NCBI GenBank assembly: GCA_902800345.1
Contig: CADCDO010000032.1
Location: 1 to 38,763, forward strand
DNA length: 38,763 nt
DNA from: Fibrobacter succinogenes
GTDB taxonomy: Bacteria > Fibrobacterota > Fibrobacteria > Fibrobacterales > Fibrobacteraceae
Direction of reading: 5' to 3'
The position numbers and the translations under genes are program-made. The notes below the pieces were generated by a model, which saw only the letters and a list, made by a program, of their open reading frames with translations, did no database searches and was not told the DNA's origin. Shown one piece after another: positions 24,691 through 32,551 of the stretch (positions within the stretch are counted from its first letter, which is position 1; each line of letters begins with the position of its first letter).

Positions 24691-25743
24691 TTACTTGAAT
24701 GTGCTCGTGAGGCGGAATGCGAATCCGACGTCGCTAATTTCGTTGCCACTGTAAACGCTGAACTGGAATTTTGACTGGCCGACTTTCTTAGCCCATGCGA
24801 CAGTCCATGCCCAGTCATCCATTTTATCTTCGGAATCGTGAATTTTTTGACGGTCACCGATGCGTTCCCATTCAATGTAAAGGCTGCTCATAAGCGTGTT
24901 CAAGAAGCCTTCCTTCGGGGCAATCTCGGCACCGAGGTAGAACGGGTGATATTTTTTGCCGGGTTGCAGATACTTGTTTTCAGGAGCGAGGTAGTCTTTT
25001 GCTTTTGTATCGACAGCATCGTCTTGGGTGAAGATATATGCATATTCACCGTAGATGCGGAAAGCTGAAAACGGCTGGATGCTCAAGTAAGCGGCCAAAC
25101 GCTGGGTGTGGAGAACGTTGTTTTGAATGAGGTCGAATATGTTGCTGCGGTAGGCGAACTTTGCTTCGAGTGGAATGTCGAACTTGAGCGCTTCTTCGAT
25201 GCGAATGTAGCCGGAGTTGAATTTGTTGTCCCTGGTGGCAAACATGGCGTTGAGCTGGGAGTAACCGGTTTTCCAGCCAAGTTCAAGGGCGTTGTGGCTA
25301 TAGTCACGCATCCAGAGACCACGGGCCGTGAGGTCCTTGTCGATGTATGTACCGTAGTGTGTGGATTGGGACCAGTCTGTTTTCCAGTGACCGATTTTGA
25401 TGTTGTAATTGTGGTCGCCGTAGCTCCATTTGTAGTTTGCCCAATAGAGGTCTGCGAGAATCTTGTCGTAGCTGGTGGTTTTGCCGTTGCCGTCTTTGAT
25501 TTTGTTGCCGAACTGCGGGGCGAAAATGCGCAACATGATGAGTCCATCGAGATTTTCGCTCTTGTACTGGCCGCCCACGTTGGCACGGATCCAGTAGGAA
25601 CTGAGATTGCTGCTGTCGTCGGCAATCATCTTGGTGGCCTGCGTCTGAACGTTGCCCTTGAGGCTGAATTCTCCGTCTGCTGCGAAGGCGGCGGTGGCCA
25701 TGCCGGCAATTAAAAGCGCACTTGCAATTTTTTTGAAATTCAT
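24691..25743 (-). CDS. Porin-like outer-membrane beta-barrel protein
   Basis: 350 residues, ATG preceded by AAGGAG. The signal peptide MNFKKIASALLIAGMATAAF is cut after AFA. The mature protein is almost entirely alternating strands rich in Tyr, Trp, Asn and Gly (for example SSYWIRANVGGQYKS, NYNIKIGHWKTDWSQ, FRIYGEYAYIFTQ, KFQFSVYSG). It ends in VGFAFRLTSTFK, a beta-signal-like last strand with a penultimate Phe. This fits a porin or channel of about 16 strands, although no substrate-specific family is recognised. It is a single gene transcribed away from the OmpA-like gene at 25875, so both promoters lie in the 131-bp gap. Confidence 0.82.
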   Translation of the reverse strand: MNFKKIASALLIAGMATAAFAADGEFSLKGNVQTQATKMIADDSSNLSSYWIRANVGGQYKSENLDGLIMLRIFAPQFGNKIKDGNGKTTSYDKILADLYWANYKWSYGDHNYNIKIGHWKTDWSQSTHYGTYIDKDLTARGLWMRDYSHNALELGWKTGYSQLNAMFATRDNKFNSGYIRIEEALKFDIPLEAKFAYRSNIFDLIQNNVLHTQRLAAYLSIQPFSAFRIYGEYAYIFTQDDAVDTKAKDYLAPENKYLQPGKKYHPFYLGAEIAPKEGFLNTLMSSLYIEWERIGDRQKIHDSEDKMDDWAWTVAWAKKVGQSKFQFSVYSGNEISDVGFAFRLTSTFK

Positions 25744-25874
25744 AAGATGCTCCTTATAAAGTCGTACAGTTGCAAATCTAGAAATTAAAAAAAAATATTT
25801 AAAGATAATTTGAAAGTCTTGCTTTCATTTTTTATTTTTGGGTGCGCAATTAATACATCAATTGGAGTGAAAGA

Positions 25875-26573
25875 ATGAGATTGGTTTCCCGTATTGCGCT
25901 GTCGGCATTGGTCGCATCGTCTTTTGCCATGGCCGGCAGTTTGGCGCCGAACAAGACGCATGCCGTTTTGAACGTGACTTACACGAACAACGATGATGTC
26001 CCGCATACAAATAAAAAACTCACGTTTGTGGGGCAGAACAAGGGCCAGAGGGTGGTGGTTACGACGGACATGTATGGTGAAGCGAGCTTCCATATTCCAC
26101 GTGAAGATACTTACACGATCCTCTGCGAGAGTTTGACTGGTCCGTTTGAATGCGGCGAAACCCCGTATGTGTCGCGTACGGCAAGCACGGGCGGCATCAC
26201 GGTAGTCTTTGACGATACGCGTTCTGAACTCACGGGGGTGACGTTCAAGGCGGGTAGCGCCGAGCTCGTTCCAAGTTCGTTGAAGACGCTGGATGCTGCC
26301 ATTGTCGGGCTCAAACGCAATCCGAAGGCGAAAATTGAAGTGGAAGGCCACACGAGTAGTGAAGGTGGCATCGAGCTGAACCAGCAACTTTCAGAAGATC
26401 GTGCGAACAGCGTCCGTGATTACATGATTGAGAACGGCATCGAGGCCGAACGTGTGACTGCCGTGGGCTACGGCCCGAGCCGCCCGAAGGGTGACAACTC
26501 GACGGAAGCCGGCCGTCGTGCAAACCGCCGCATCGAGCTCAAGGTTTTGAACGCCGACGAAGTGAATTTTTAG
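25875..26573 (+). CDS. OmpA-family peptidoglycan-binding outer-membrane protein
   Basis: 232 residues, GTG-free ATG start with GGAG 8 bases upstream. A signal peptide (cut after AMA) is followed by a beta-sandwich domain of about 90 residues (VLNVTYTNNDDVPHTNKKL, YGEASFHIPREDTYTI), similar to carboxypeptidase-regulatory or Ig-like folds, instead of an OmpA barrel. The C-terminal OmpA domain (about 118-228) has VTFKAGSAEL, IEVEGHTSSEGG, NQQLSEDRANSVRDYMI, VTAVGYGPSRPKGDN and the arginines of RRANRRIEL that contact diaminopimelate. The protein probably ties the outer membrane or a surface complex to peptidoglycan. Confidence 0.92.
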   Translation: MRLVSRIALSALVASSFAMAGSLAPNKTHAVLNVTYTNNDDVPHTNKKLTFVGQNKGQRVVVTTDMYGEASFHIPREDTYTILCESLTGPFECGETPYVSRTASTGGITVVFDDTRSELTGVTFKAGSAELVPSSLKTLDAAIVGLKRNPKAKIEVEGHTSSEGGIELNQQLSEDRANSVRDYMIENGIEAERVTAVGYGPSRPKGDNSTEAGRRANRRIELKVLNADEVNF

Positions 26574-26926
26574 TTTGTTCAAACTTTGCGAAAAAGCCCG
26601 AAATCGAAAAAAGTGCGTTTTTTACGTGAAAATTTGTGAAAAATCGCAAGTTTTTACGTAATTTTTTTTATGTTGTCTGTTTAATTTTGGGTAAAAGCCG
26701 AGTTTTTGACTATAAAATATGCCCTGGATAGGGGTAAAATATCAAAAAAGCACCTTGGATGAATCTTCAAAGGTGCATTTTTTTATAAAATTGTTTAGTT
26801 TGTATGATTTTTTACGTGAAAAATTCGAGTAAAATCAATTTTTTCACGTAATTTTAGGCGTTTTTTCAAAATTTGCGTCACAGAACCCGATTTTTCGCTT
26901 TAAACGGCGCGCTTTTCACCGCGCAC
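26574..26926. other. Convergent intergenic region with ACGT-core hairpins
   Basis: 353 bp, very AT-rich, between convergent genes. Two hairpins share a TTACGTGAAAA arm: 26622-26632 pairs with TTTTTACGTAA (26651-26661), and 26812-26825 pairs with 26837-26851 (14 bp, one bulged T). They flank the terminator at 26743-26785. No gene or known RNA is seen. Confidence 0.55.
26743..26785. terminator. Bidirectional rho-independent terminator between ompA-like and cvfB genes
   Basis: Stem GCACCTT (26750-26756) / AAGGTGC (26770-26776), preceded by AAAAAA and followed by ATTTTTTT, so it can act on either strand and serves the two converging genes. Confidence 0.8.
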
Positions 26927-27760
26927 TTAAACTGCGTGGATTCCGTCTTCTTCGATGACAATTTTTTCTTCACGGAAGAGCGCTCCGATAATCTTCTTGA
27001 ACGTCTTCTTGGACATGCCAAACTCGCGACGGATTGTTTCCGGGTCGGTGTGGTCGCCGTAGGGGAGGAATCCGCCCGCTTCTTCGAGCTTCTGCATGAT
27101 TGTGTTGGGGCTTTCGCTCTTCATCATGCCTTTGTAGCCGACCGGAGTCAAGTTGAGCGTAATCTTTCCGTCGCTTGTGAAACGCTGGATGAATCCTGGC
27201 ATCGTGTCGCCGATGTAGATGCGTTCCATGCCTGGCGTCACCATGATGCGGCCCGTGTAGCGGTAGTCGACGAGGCAATCGACGTAATCGGGTGTGACTT
27301 CGTAGGCGGCTAGTTCCACGCGCTGGCCGATGTGCAAGTCGTTCGTGTCCGGATCGATAAAGCTCTTGATTTTTTCGGTGGCGATGATGCGCCCGCTCTT
27401 TTCGTCTTCGAGCACGAAAACAACGCAGCGGTCGCCTTTCTGCAATTCGCCGAGTTGCTGCTTGAAGGGGAGGAACAAGTCCTTGTTGAGACCCCAGTCC
27501 AAAAATGCGCCGACGCGGTTGACTTCTTTGACCGTGAGCACGGCGAATTCGCCCACTTGCGCGAGTGGCTTGTCGAGTGTTGCGATGGGGCGATCTTCGG
27601 AGTCCGTATAGACGAACACGTCGATGATTTCGCCTTCGACGAGCGTGAATTTGTTGCGATTGCCGGGGAGGAGCACGCTTCCACCGGTTTCAAGTTCCAG
27701 ATAGTAACCTTGCGGTGTGATGGATTCCACGCGTGCGCGGTTGATTCTTCCAAGTTCCAT
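26927..27760 (-). CDS. cvfB: CvfB/YitL-family S1 RNA-binding protein
   Basis: 277 residues, ATG with GGAAAGG about 9 bases upstream. Tandem S1-type OB folds occupy about 1-215: MELGRINRARVESITPQGYYL, VLLPGNRNKF, EVNRVGAFLDWGLNKDLFLP, VDCLVDYRYTGRIMV, FTSDGKITLNL. A C-terminal winged-helix domain (about 220-277: LPYGDHTDPETIRREFGMSK, TFKKIIGALFRE) follows. This is the architecture of CvfB in Staphylococcus, an RNA-binding virulence-factor regulator, and of YitL. The likely role is RNA binding and post-transcriptional control in the cytosol; targets here are unknown. It converges on the OmpA-like gene. Confidence 0.92.
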   Translation of the reverse strand: MELGRINRARVESITPQGYYLELETGGSVLLPGNRNKFTLVEGEIIDVFVYTDSEDRPIATLDKPLAQVGEFAVLTVKEVNRVGAFLDWGLNKDLFLPFKQQLGELQKGDRCVVFVLEDEKSGRIIATEKIKSFIDPDTNDLHIGQRVELAAYEVTPDYVDCLVDYRYTGRIMVTPGMERIYIGDTMPGFIQRFTSDGKITLNLTPVGYKGMMKSESPNTIMQKLEEAGGFLPYGDHTDPETIRREFGMSKKTFKKIIGALFREEKIVIEEDGIHAV

Positions 27761-27851
27761 AATTTGCCTTTCCGTTCAAGTGATCCCGCGAAGCGGGGTG
27801 ATGTGCCGCGAACATTTTAGCTTTAAACTGCTGCGACTTTTCCTCTGGATT

Positions 27852-28020
27852 CGTCATCCTGACACCGTAGGTGGTATAGAATTGTTGCCAATTTGATGCT
27901 TTTGGCATTCGCAACTTCGGCCCAACCATGCCAGTCTGCTAGCAGACTATCGCGGCATTAGCCTTGTATGCTTTTATTGGCTTACAATTCTTAAGCTCTG
28001 CGGGCTAAGGATCCAGTGAT
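27852..28020. repeat. Dispersed element with long nested palindrome
   Basis: The ends CGTCATCCTGA and AAGGATCCAGTGA match the short copy at 24557. The insert can fold into one long hairpin: AGAATTGT (27878-27885) plus GCCAA (27887-27891) pair with TTGGC (27977-27981) plus ACAATTCT (27984-27991). Inside it, ATGCC (27928-27932) and GGCAT (27954-27958) enclose a perfect 16-bp palindrome AGTCTGCTAGCAGACT (27933-27948). There is no coding frame. It occupies the 386-bp gap between cvfB and the DUF5662 gene. Confidence 0.5.
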
Positions 28021-28146
28021 TTCCACAAATATACTTTTTTGCGCGGTTGCCCGCAAGGGTTCGCACATTCTCAGCCCCGCGCTTTCATGATTGTACGCAT
28101 TCTCGGGCTCGCGCTTTCTTGTATTGCGACATTCGATTATGCGGTA

Positions 28147-28683
28147 TTATTCCGTCGGAAGTTCCTTGCAATGCCGCATGAACCTGAGCGTTTCCTTTTC
28201 GCCGTCTTTCGCGAGCTTTTGGAGCAAGAACAACAACTTCTTGTAAGTCGTTTCCGTCATTTTTTCGTGCGCAGTACTCTTGGTCAAGTACAGGAGCGGC
28301 GATTCTTGCGTATAAGTTTCCTTGTTGTACGTTTTGGAGGCTGCAACGCGGTCGCAGAACATCTCCTTGATGTAACGGTCGGGCATGTCCATCGGCACGA
28401 TTTTCTTTGTCTTCATGTCGTAATCGTACCAGAACTCAAAGTGGTGCTTGTTGCGGCCCTTGTGGTGCATCCATGCGAGGCTCATGCCCGTGTCGCGGCG
28501 CTCGCCGTTGTTCGGCGATTCTTTGCCCGTGTAGTATTTTGCGCCCGGGATAAATTCGCTGGGACTGTACTTCGACAAATCGTGGAACAGTCCCTGCAAC
28601 CCGATACCGGCCTTAAAGCAAAGCCTGACGACCTCGTTTCGATGCTTTGTAATCGTGATGAAATGCCGAATCGGATGGAACAT
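28147..28683 (-). CDS. DUF5662 family protein (HD-like, function unknown)
   Basis: 178 residues from ATG 28683; there is no Shine-Dalgarno site. The family signature is clear: KHRNEVVRLCFKAGI, GLFHDLSKYSPSEFIPGAKYY, MSLAWMHHKGRNKHHFEFWY, DMPDRYIKEMFCDRVAAS and YTQESPLLYLT. The ordered His/Asp pairs (HDLSK, HHKGRNKHH) suggest a metal-binding site like that of HD hydrolases, but the family has no assigned reaction that I know of. It is a soluble cytosolic protein. It is divergent from the gene at 28871. Confidence 0.82.
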   Translation of the reverse strand: MFHPIRHFITITKHRNEVVRLCFKAGIGLQGLFHDLSKYSPSEFIPGAKYYTGKESPNNGERRDTGMSLAWMHHKGRNKHHFEFWYDYDMKTKKIVPMDMPDRYIKEMFCDRVAASKTYNKETYTQESPLLYLTKSTAHEKMTETTYKKLLFLLQKLAKDGEKETLRFMRHCKELPTE

Positions 28684-28824
28684 GCACGAAAATTAGCAAA
28701 AGCTGAGAATCTCGGCAAATTTGTTGAGATTTTTTTCCTTTTTACCTATCTTTTACAAACCGAACCTTGCCAAAATAGGGGCGTATTCTACATTTCCTCT
28801 TGCGGTTCGAAATAGTGCGCCGGG

Positions 28825-28857
28825 ACATCCAAAAAAAAATTGGATGTTTTTCTTTTT
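28825..28857 (+). terminator. Terminator-like hairpin in the leader of the gene at 28871 (possible attenuator)
   Basis: Stem ACATCCAA (28825-28832) / TTGGATGT (28840-28847) with a 7-A loop, then TTTCTTTTTT. It ends about 14 bases before the start codon at 28871, with the Shine-Dalgarno-like GGAG right after it. The upstream neighbour is transcribed away, so it has no upstream gene to terminate. Confidence 0.6.
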
Positions 28858-28870
28858 TGGAGAATGGAGC

Positions 28871-29647
28871 ATGAAGGAGAATCGTAAAAAGAAACTATCG
28901 GCACTGTTTGAGGCGGAGTCCAATGAATATAAAATATGCCACCCGGATGAGCCGGATGGCATTGTAAAACCACATTGTGCCTCAGTTGGCGCTTCGTCAG
29001 CCATACTAGCGAAGAGTGCTTACTTGGATAGGTGTTATGCCTCTGAAAGTTCTAGTTCTTGCGTAATGGAAGCAATTTCCAACCCACATAACTTGCCTAA
29101 TCGGGAAGAAAATAGTAAAAAAGCTCGGCCCGGTCAAGCGGAAGACGCAAAATTTATTGACGGACGCATTCTTTCACGTCGAATTGACTCGATTCTCAAT
29201 AAAACATCGTTGTTAAAGATGGTTTCTTCGTCAAATGGGTCATATACAGAAATAATTGGAAACGCACTAGGGATGAGTACCGGAGCATCACGATATAAGT
29301 TGTTCTATCCGAACTCGGATAAGACCGACAAACGAGAAATACGTGTTAGCTATCATAATGTAGTTCTAACAAACATTCCTATAAACATTGGCAAGGCGTT
29401 TTGCATCACGTTTGTTCGCCCTGATAAAGAACGTCTCTTTCTGCAAGAAAATTTGCTTCACAACACAATTCGGTATCGCAATATAGATGATACCGAATGT
29501 TTAGAATACATATTGTACCATAGCAAACTCAAAGCTGATTTTCAGTGCCATGTAGATGATATTACCCAATCATTGTTATATCAAATATTGAAAGGTATCC
29601 AAGAAAATTTAACTACCGGTGCGGTCAGTCAATTAAGTAACAATTGA
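28871..29647 (+). CDS. Unrecognised 258-residue protein
   Basis: ATG 28871 with GGAG 9 bases upstream; the frame is open further upstream to 28721, but that part covers the terminator-like hairpin and reads as low-complexity Phe/Lys. The first 100 residues are polar and probably disordered (MKENRKKKLSALFEAES, ASESSSSCVM, NREENSKKARPG). The last 150 look folded: SRRIDSILNKTSLLKMV, NIGKAFCITFVRPDKERLFL, ECLEYILYHSKLKADF, DDITQSLLYQILKGIQEN. There is no signal peptide, membrane helix or catalytic motif. Codon use is more AT-rich than its neighbours. I cannot assign a family. Confidence 0.6.
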   Translation: MKENRKKKLSALFEAESNEYKICHPDEPDGIVKPHCASVGASSAILAKSAYLDRCYASESSSSCVMEAISNPHNLPNREENSKKARPGQAEDAKFIDGRILSRRIDSILNKTSLLKMVSSSNGSYTEIIGNALGMSTGASRYKLFYPNSDKTDKREIRVSYHNVVLTNIPINIGKAFCITFVRPDKERLFLQENLLHNTIRYRNIDDTECLEYILYHSKLKADFQCHVDDITQSLLYQILKGIQENLTTGAVSQLSNN

Positions 29648-29654
29648 TTCAATA

Positions 29655-29690
29655 GCAAAAATCCCTGCCACACTTTGTGACAGGGATCTC
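29655..29690 (-). terminator. Rho-independent terminator of the ABC-F gene
   Basis: The stem is ATCCCTG plus CACA (29661-29672) against TGTG plus CAGGGAT (29676-29687), with single mismatches. On the minus strand it is followed by TTTTTGC. It lies between the convergent gene ends, so it may also serve the plus-strand gene, though the T-run favours minus. Confidence 0.7.
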
Positions 29691-29695
29691 AACTT

Positions 29696-29726
29696 TGTCA
29701 TGCCCGCCACTGTGCGGGCATCTCCG
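29696..29726. repeat. Dispersed GTCATGCCC hairpin element, copy 1
   Basis: TGTCATGCCCGC...GCGGGCATCTCC, with TGCCCGC (29701-29707) pairing GCGGGCA (29714-29720) across a 6-base loop. Related copies lie at 31371 and 36900. Confidence 0.55.
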
Positions 29727-29748
29727 TTTCAAAACAGAGAACTGCTAA

Positions 29749-31311
29749 TTACTTCTTCTTCGTCTTCTTGGTTTCGAGCCATTCGTCGAAGGTAATGCTA
29801 CGGTCAACAACACCGTTCGGCGTGAGTTCCAGAACGCGGTTCGCAATCGTTTGAACAAATTCATGGTCCTGCGAGCAGAAAATGACCGGTCCCGGGAATG
29901 CCTTGAGGCCGTTGTTCAAAGCGGTAATGGCTTCCAAGTCGAGGTGTGCGGTTGGTTCGTCGAGCAACAAGCAGTTTGCGTTCGAGAGCATCATCTTCGA
30001 AAGCATGCAGCGCACCTTTTCGCCACCGGAAAGGACGTTCGCTGATTTCAGCGCTTCTTCGCCGGTAAAGAGCATACGGCCGAGGAATCCGCGGATGAAC
30101 GTTTCGTCCTGTTCCTTGCTGTACTGGCGTAGCCAATCCACGAGGGAGAGGTCCGTTTTGAAGTAAGTGTCGTTGTTCTTCGGGAAGTAGTTGTAGCTGA
30201 TGGTGTTGCCCCATTTGAGCACGCCTTCCGGAGACTTGATTTCTTCGGCAATGAGCTGGAAGAAAGCGGTCTTGAGCGTGTCGAATTCGCCGACGAGGGC
30301 GACCTTGTCCTGGTTGCCGAGCGAGAACGTCAAATCCTTGCAGATAATGCCGTCGCCGCCGTCGATGGTCGCATTCTTGACTTCGAGCACAATCTTGCCC
30401 GGTTCGCGGTCCATTTTGAAGTTCACCCACGGGAACTTACGGCTCGATGCCGGCATTTCTTCGACGGTCATCTTATCCAAAAGCTTCTTACGGCTGGTGG
30501 CCTGTTTGGCCTTGGCGGCGTTAGAGGCGAAGCGGCGGATGAACGCCTTCAATTCTTCAATCTTTTCTTCGGCGCGGCGGTTCTGGTCTTTGCGCTGTTT
30601 CTGGGCGAGCTGGCTTGCTGCGTACCAGAATTCGTAGTTACCGCCGTAAATGTTGATTTTGCCGTAGTCGATATCGCAGGTGTGCGTGCAGACGGCGTTC
30701 AAGAAGTGACGGTCATGGCTCACCACGATCACGATGTTTTCGAAGCGTTCGAGATAGTCTTCGAGCCAGCCGACAGTTTCCAAGTCGAGGTGGTTCGTCG
30801 GTTCGTCCAAGAGCAAAATGTCCGGGTTGCCGAACAAAGCCTGGGCGAGGAGCACGCGGATTTTCTGGCCGCCATCGAGTTCGGACATCAAGTTGTAGTG
30901 GAATTCTTCGGGAATGCCGAGACCCTTGAGGAGCACGGCTGCACTCGAGTCGGCTTCGTAACCGCCGATTTCGCCAAAGCGAGTCTCGATTTCCATGGCC
31001 TGCATGCCCTGTTCTTCGGTCATTTCGGGCAGCGCGTAGAGTTCGTCGCGCTTTTTGCTAAGTTCGTAAAGTTCCGGGAAACCCATCATCACGGTTTCGA
31101 GGACAGTGTTGTTTTCGTAGGCAAAGTGGTCTTGCTTCAAAACGGCGATACGTTCGCCCGGGTCCTTCGTGACTTCACCCGTGTTCGGTTCGAGTTCGCC
31201 CGAAAGAATCTTGAGGAATGTGGATTTGCCGGCACCGTTTGCGCCGATGACACCGTAGCAGTTGCCTCTCTTGAAGGAAAGGTTCATTGGATACATTAAG
31301 CATGGCGCCAA
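29749..31311 (-). CDS. ABC-F family ATPase (YkpA/YbiT type), N-terminus truncated
   Basis: Up to 520 residues. ABC-F proteins bind the ribosome and act in translation or antibiotic protection; no membrane domain is present. NBD1 has GVIGANGAGKSTF (Walker A), SELDGGQKIRVLLAQAL (signature), LLLDEPTNHLD (Walker B) and SHDRHFL. The interdomain linker is Lys/Arg-rich. NBD2 has a degenerate Walker A (VGEFDTLKTAFF, a known trait of this subgroup), LSGGEKVRCMLSKMM and LLLDEPTAHLD. The first strand and A-loop before KRGNCYGVIGANG are missing: the frame starts at TTG 31311, ATG 31296 or ATG 31287, and none encodes them. An ATG at 31303 in another frame reads MLNVSN, the expected family start, so a small deletion probably fused the two frames. 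The gene may be impaired. Confidence 0.88.
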   Translation of the reverse strand: MAPCLMYPMNLSFKRGNCYGVIGANGAGKSTFLKILSGELEPNTGEVTKDPGERIAVLKQDHFAYENNTVLETVMMGFPELYELSKKRDELYALPEMTEEQGMQAMEIETRFGEIGGYEADSSAAVLLKGLGIPEEFHYNLMSELDGGQKIRVLLAQALFGNPDILLLDEPTNHLDLETVGWLEDYLERFENIVIVVSHDRHFLNAVCTHTCDIDYGKINIYGGNYEFWYAASQLAQKQRKDQNRRAEEKIEELKAFIRRFASNAAKAKQATSRKKLLDKMTVEEMPASSRKFPWVNFKMDREPGKIVLEVKNATIDGGDGIICKDLTFSLGNQDKVALVGEFDTLKTAFFQLIAEEIKSPEGVLKWGNTISYNYFPKNNDTYFKTDLSLVDWLRQYSKEQDETFIRGFLGRMLFTGEEALKSANVLSGGEKVRCMLSKMMLSNANCLLLDEPTAHLDLEAITALNNGLKAFPGPVIFCSQDHEFVQTIANRVLELTPNGVVDRSITFDEWLETKKTKKK

Positions 31312-31370
31312 AGATAGTAAATTATGGGGTGGGTTTGTAGGGGCTTGCTTGCGGAATCGTTTGAAATGAG

Positions 31371-31402
31371 GTTGTCATGCCCGACTTGATCGGACATCAC
31401 CT
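31371..31402. repeat. Dispersed GTCATGCCC hairpin element, copy 2
   Basis: GTTGTCATGCCCGA (31371-31384) and TCGGACATCACC (31390-31401) form the same hairpin outline as copy 1 with a C-A mismatch. It lies between the ABC-F and CAP-lipoprotein genes. Confidence 0.5.
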
Positions 31403-31456
31403 TTTTTAAAATGTTATTATTTCAATTAGAAATTTTTTTAGGAATATGGGGTATTT

Positions 31457-32425
31457 ATGTTATTAAAAAAATCCGCACACTTCGCTGCCGTCGCATCTCT
31501 TGCGCTAGCCTTGTTTGGCTGTTCCGATGACGATGGCGTGAGTGCGAACAATCACATCGTTCTGACGAGTTCCTCTTCTATACACGCTCCGGGGAGATAT
31601 TTGTCTTCTTCGGCAGCAAAACCGGCTTCGTCCGCGACTTCATCCTCTGCGAAAGTTGCTAGTTCATCTTCGGCGAAGTCGTCTGCAAGTTCGTCCGCGG
31701 CAGTTCTTGCATCCTCCTCTTCGGCGAAGGTTGCGAACAGTTCTTCGGCGAAGCCCGCGGGTTCTTCCGCGTCGATTTCTCCATTATCGTCTTCTGCGAC
31801 GGTCGCAACTTCATCTTTTGCGAAAAAATCCTCTGCTTCGGTTGCGCCACAATCTTCCTCTGCGGTCGTAAGCAGTTCCTCCGTGAAGGTCGCGAGCAGT
31901 TCTTCAGCGGCTCTTCCGCCATCATCGTCTTCTGCGGTCACGGTTAGTTCTTCGGCGAAGGCGCTGACATCTTCCGCCGCAACGAACAGTTTCTTTAGCG
32001 ACAACTGGCGTCAAGCTTGCCTGGATAAAATCAACGAATACCGTGCAACCGAAAACCTTGGACCTTTGACACTTGCCCCCGAAGAAAAACAGACCTGCAC
32101 CGACAAGCAAGCGGGGGACGACCTTGCCGAAAACAAAGCTCATGGTCATTTCCAGGCTTGTGGGGAATGGGCGCAGAACTCGGGCCCGAACTTCTCGACT
32201 AGCTGGCGCAAAACCGCGACCGAAGCCACCGATGCTTTCCTCAAGATGATGTGGGAAGACGAAAAAGCGCTTGTGACGAGTGGCGAACGCGATCCTGATA
32301 AAAAAGAAGATTACTCCTACATCGGCCATTACCTCAACATGAAAGGCAACTACAAAACTGTCGCCTGCGGCATCGCCCTCACCGAAGACGGCAAGAAAGG
32401 CTGGCTGAATATCAACTTTTTCTGA
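31457..32425 (+). CDS. CAP-domain lipoprotein with long Ser/Ala linker
   Basis: 322 residues, ATG with GGAATATGGGG upstream. A lipoprotein signal peptide ends in LALFGC (Cys22). Residues about 38-180 are a linker made of repeats of SSSSAK, SSSSAV and similar units, typical of Fibrobacter envelope proteins. The C-terminal CAP/SCP domain (about 185-322) starts ACLDKINEYRATENLGPL and has KQAGDDLAENKAHGHF, CGEWAQNSG and CGIAL. The first His and a Glu that form the CAP cavity appear in AENKAHGHF and GEWAQNS. CAP proteins bind lipids, sterols or metal in other organisms; the role here is unknown. The protein is probably surface- or periplasm-anchored through lipid, with the linker spacing the domain. 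Confidence 0.86.
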   Translation: MLLKKSAHFAAVASLALALFGCSDDDGVSANNHIVLTSSSSIHAPGRYLSSSAAKPASSATSSSAKVASSSSAKSSASSSAAVLASSSSAKVANSSSAKPAGSSASISPLSSSATVATSSFAKKSSASVAPQSSSAVVSSSSVKVASSSSAALPPSSSSAVTVSSSAKALTSSAATNSFFSDNWRQACLDKINEYRATENLGPLTLAPEEKQTCTDKQAGDDLAENKAHGHFQACGEWAQNSGPNFSTSWRKTATEATDAFLKMMWEDEKALVTSGERDPDKKEDYSYIGHYLNMKGNYKTVACGIALTEDGKKGWLNINFF

Positions 32426-32465
32426 TGCAACATCGTAAAAAAGTGACATAGCAAAAAAATAAGCT

Positions 32466-32500
32466 ATCCCCGTGAGAAACTTCACTCGGGGATTTTTTTT
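32466..32500 (+). terminator. Rho-independent terminator of the CAP-lipoprotein gene
   Basis: ATCCCCG (32466-32472) pairs with CGGGGAT (32487-32493), with partial inner pairing, and is followed by TTTTTTT. It lies 40 bases after the stop codon. Confidence 0.8.
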
Positions 32501-32551
32501 GTCAAGTAAAAAACATTTTTTTTGTGAGTCTAATTTTTTATTTTTTTAATT

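Noticed and set aside
27690..27929. Short minus-strand frame upstream of cvfB
   Set aside because: It overlaps the cvfB start and the dispersed repeat and shows no protein-like pattern.
28039..28815. Plus-strand frame of about 258 codons over the DUF5662 gene
   Set aside because: DUF5662 motifs are clear on the minus strand; this frame has no recognisable domain and crosses a repeat and a divergent promoter region.
30682..31299. Plus-strand frame opposite the ABC-F gene
   Set aside because: Antisense shadow of conserved ATPase motifs, without a start signal.
31600..31980. Tandem-like short repeats resembling a repeat array or CRISPR
   Set aside because: They encode the Ser/Ala linker of the CAP-domain lipoprotein in one continuous frame; unit length varies and there are no unique spacers.
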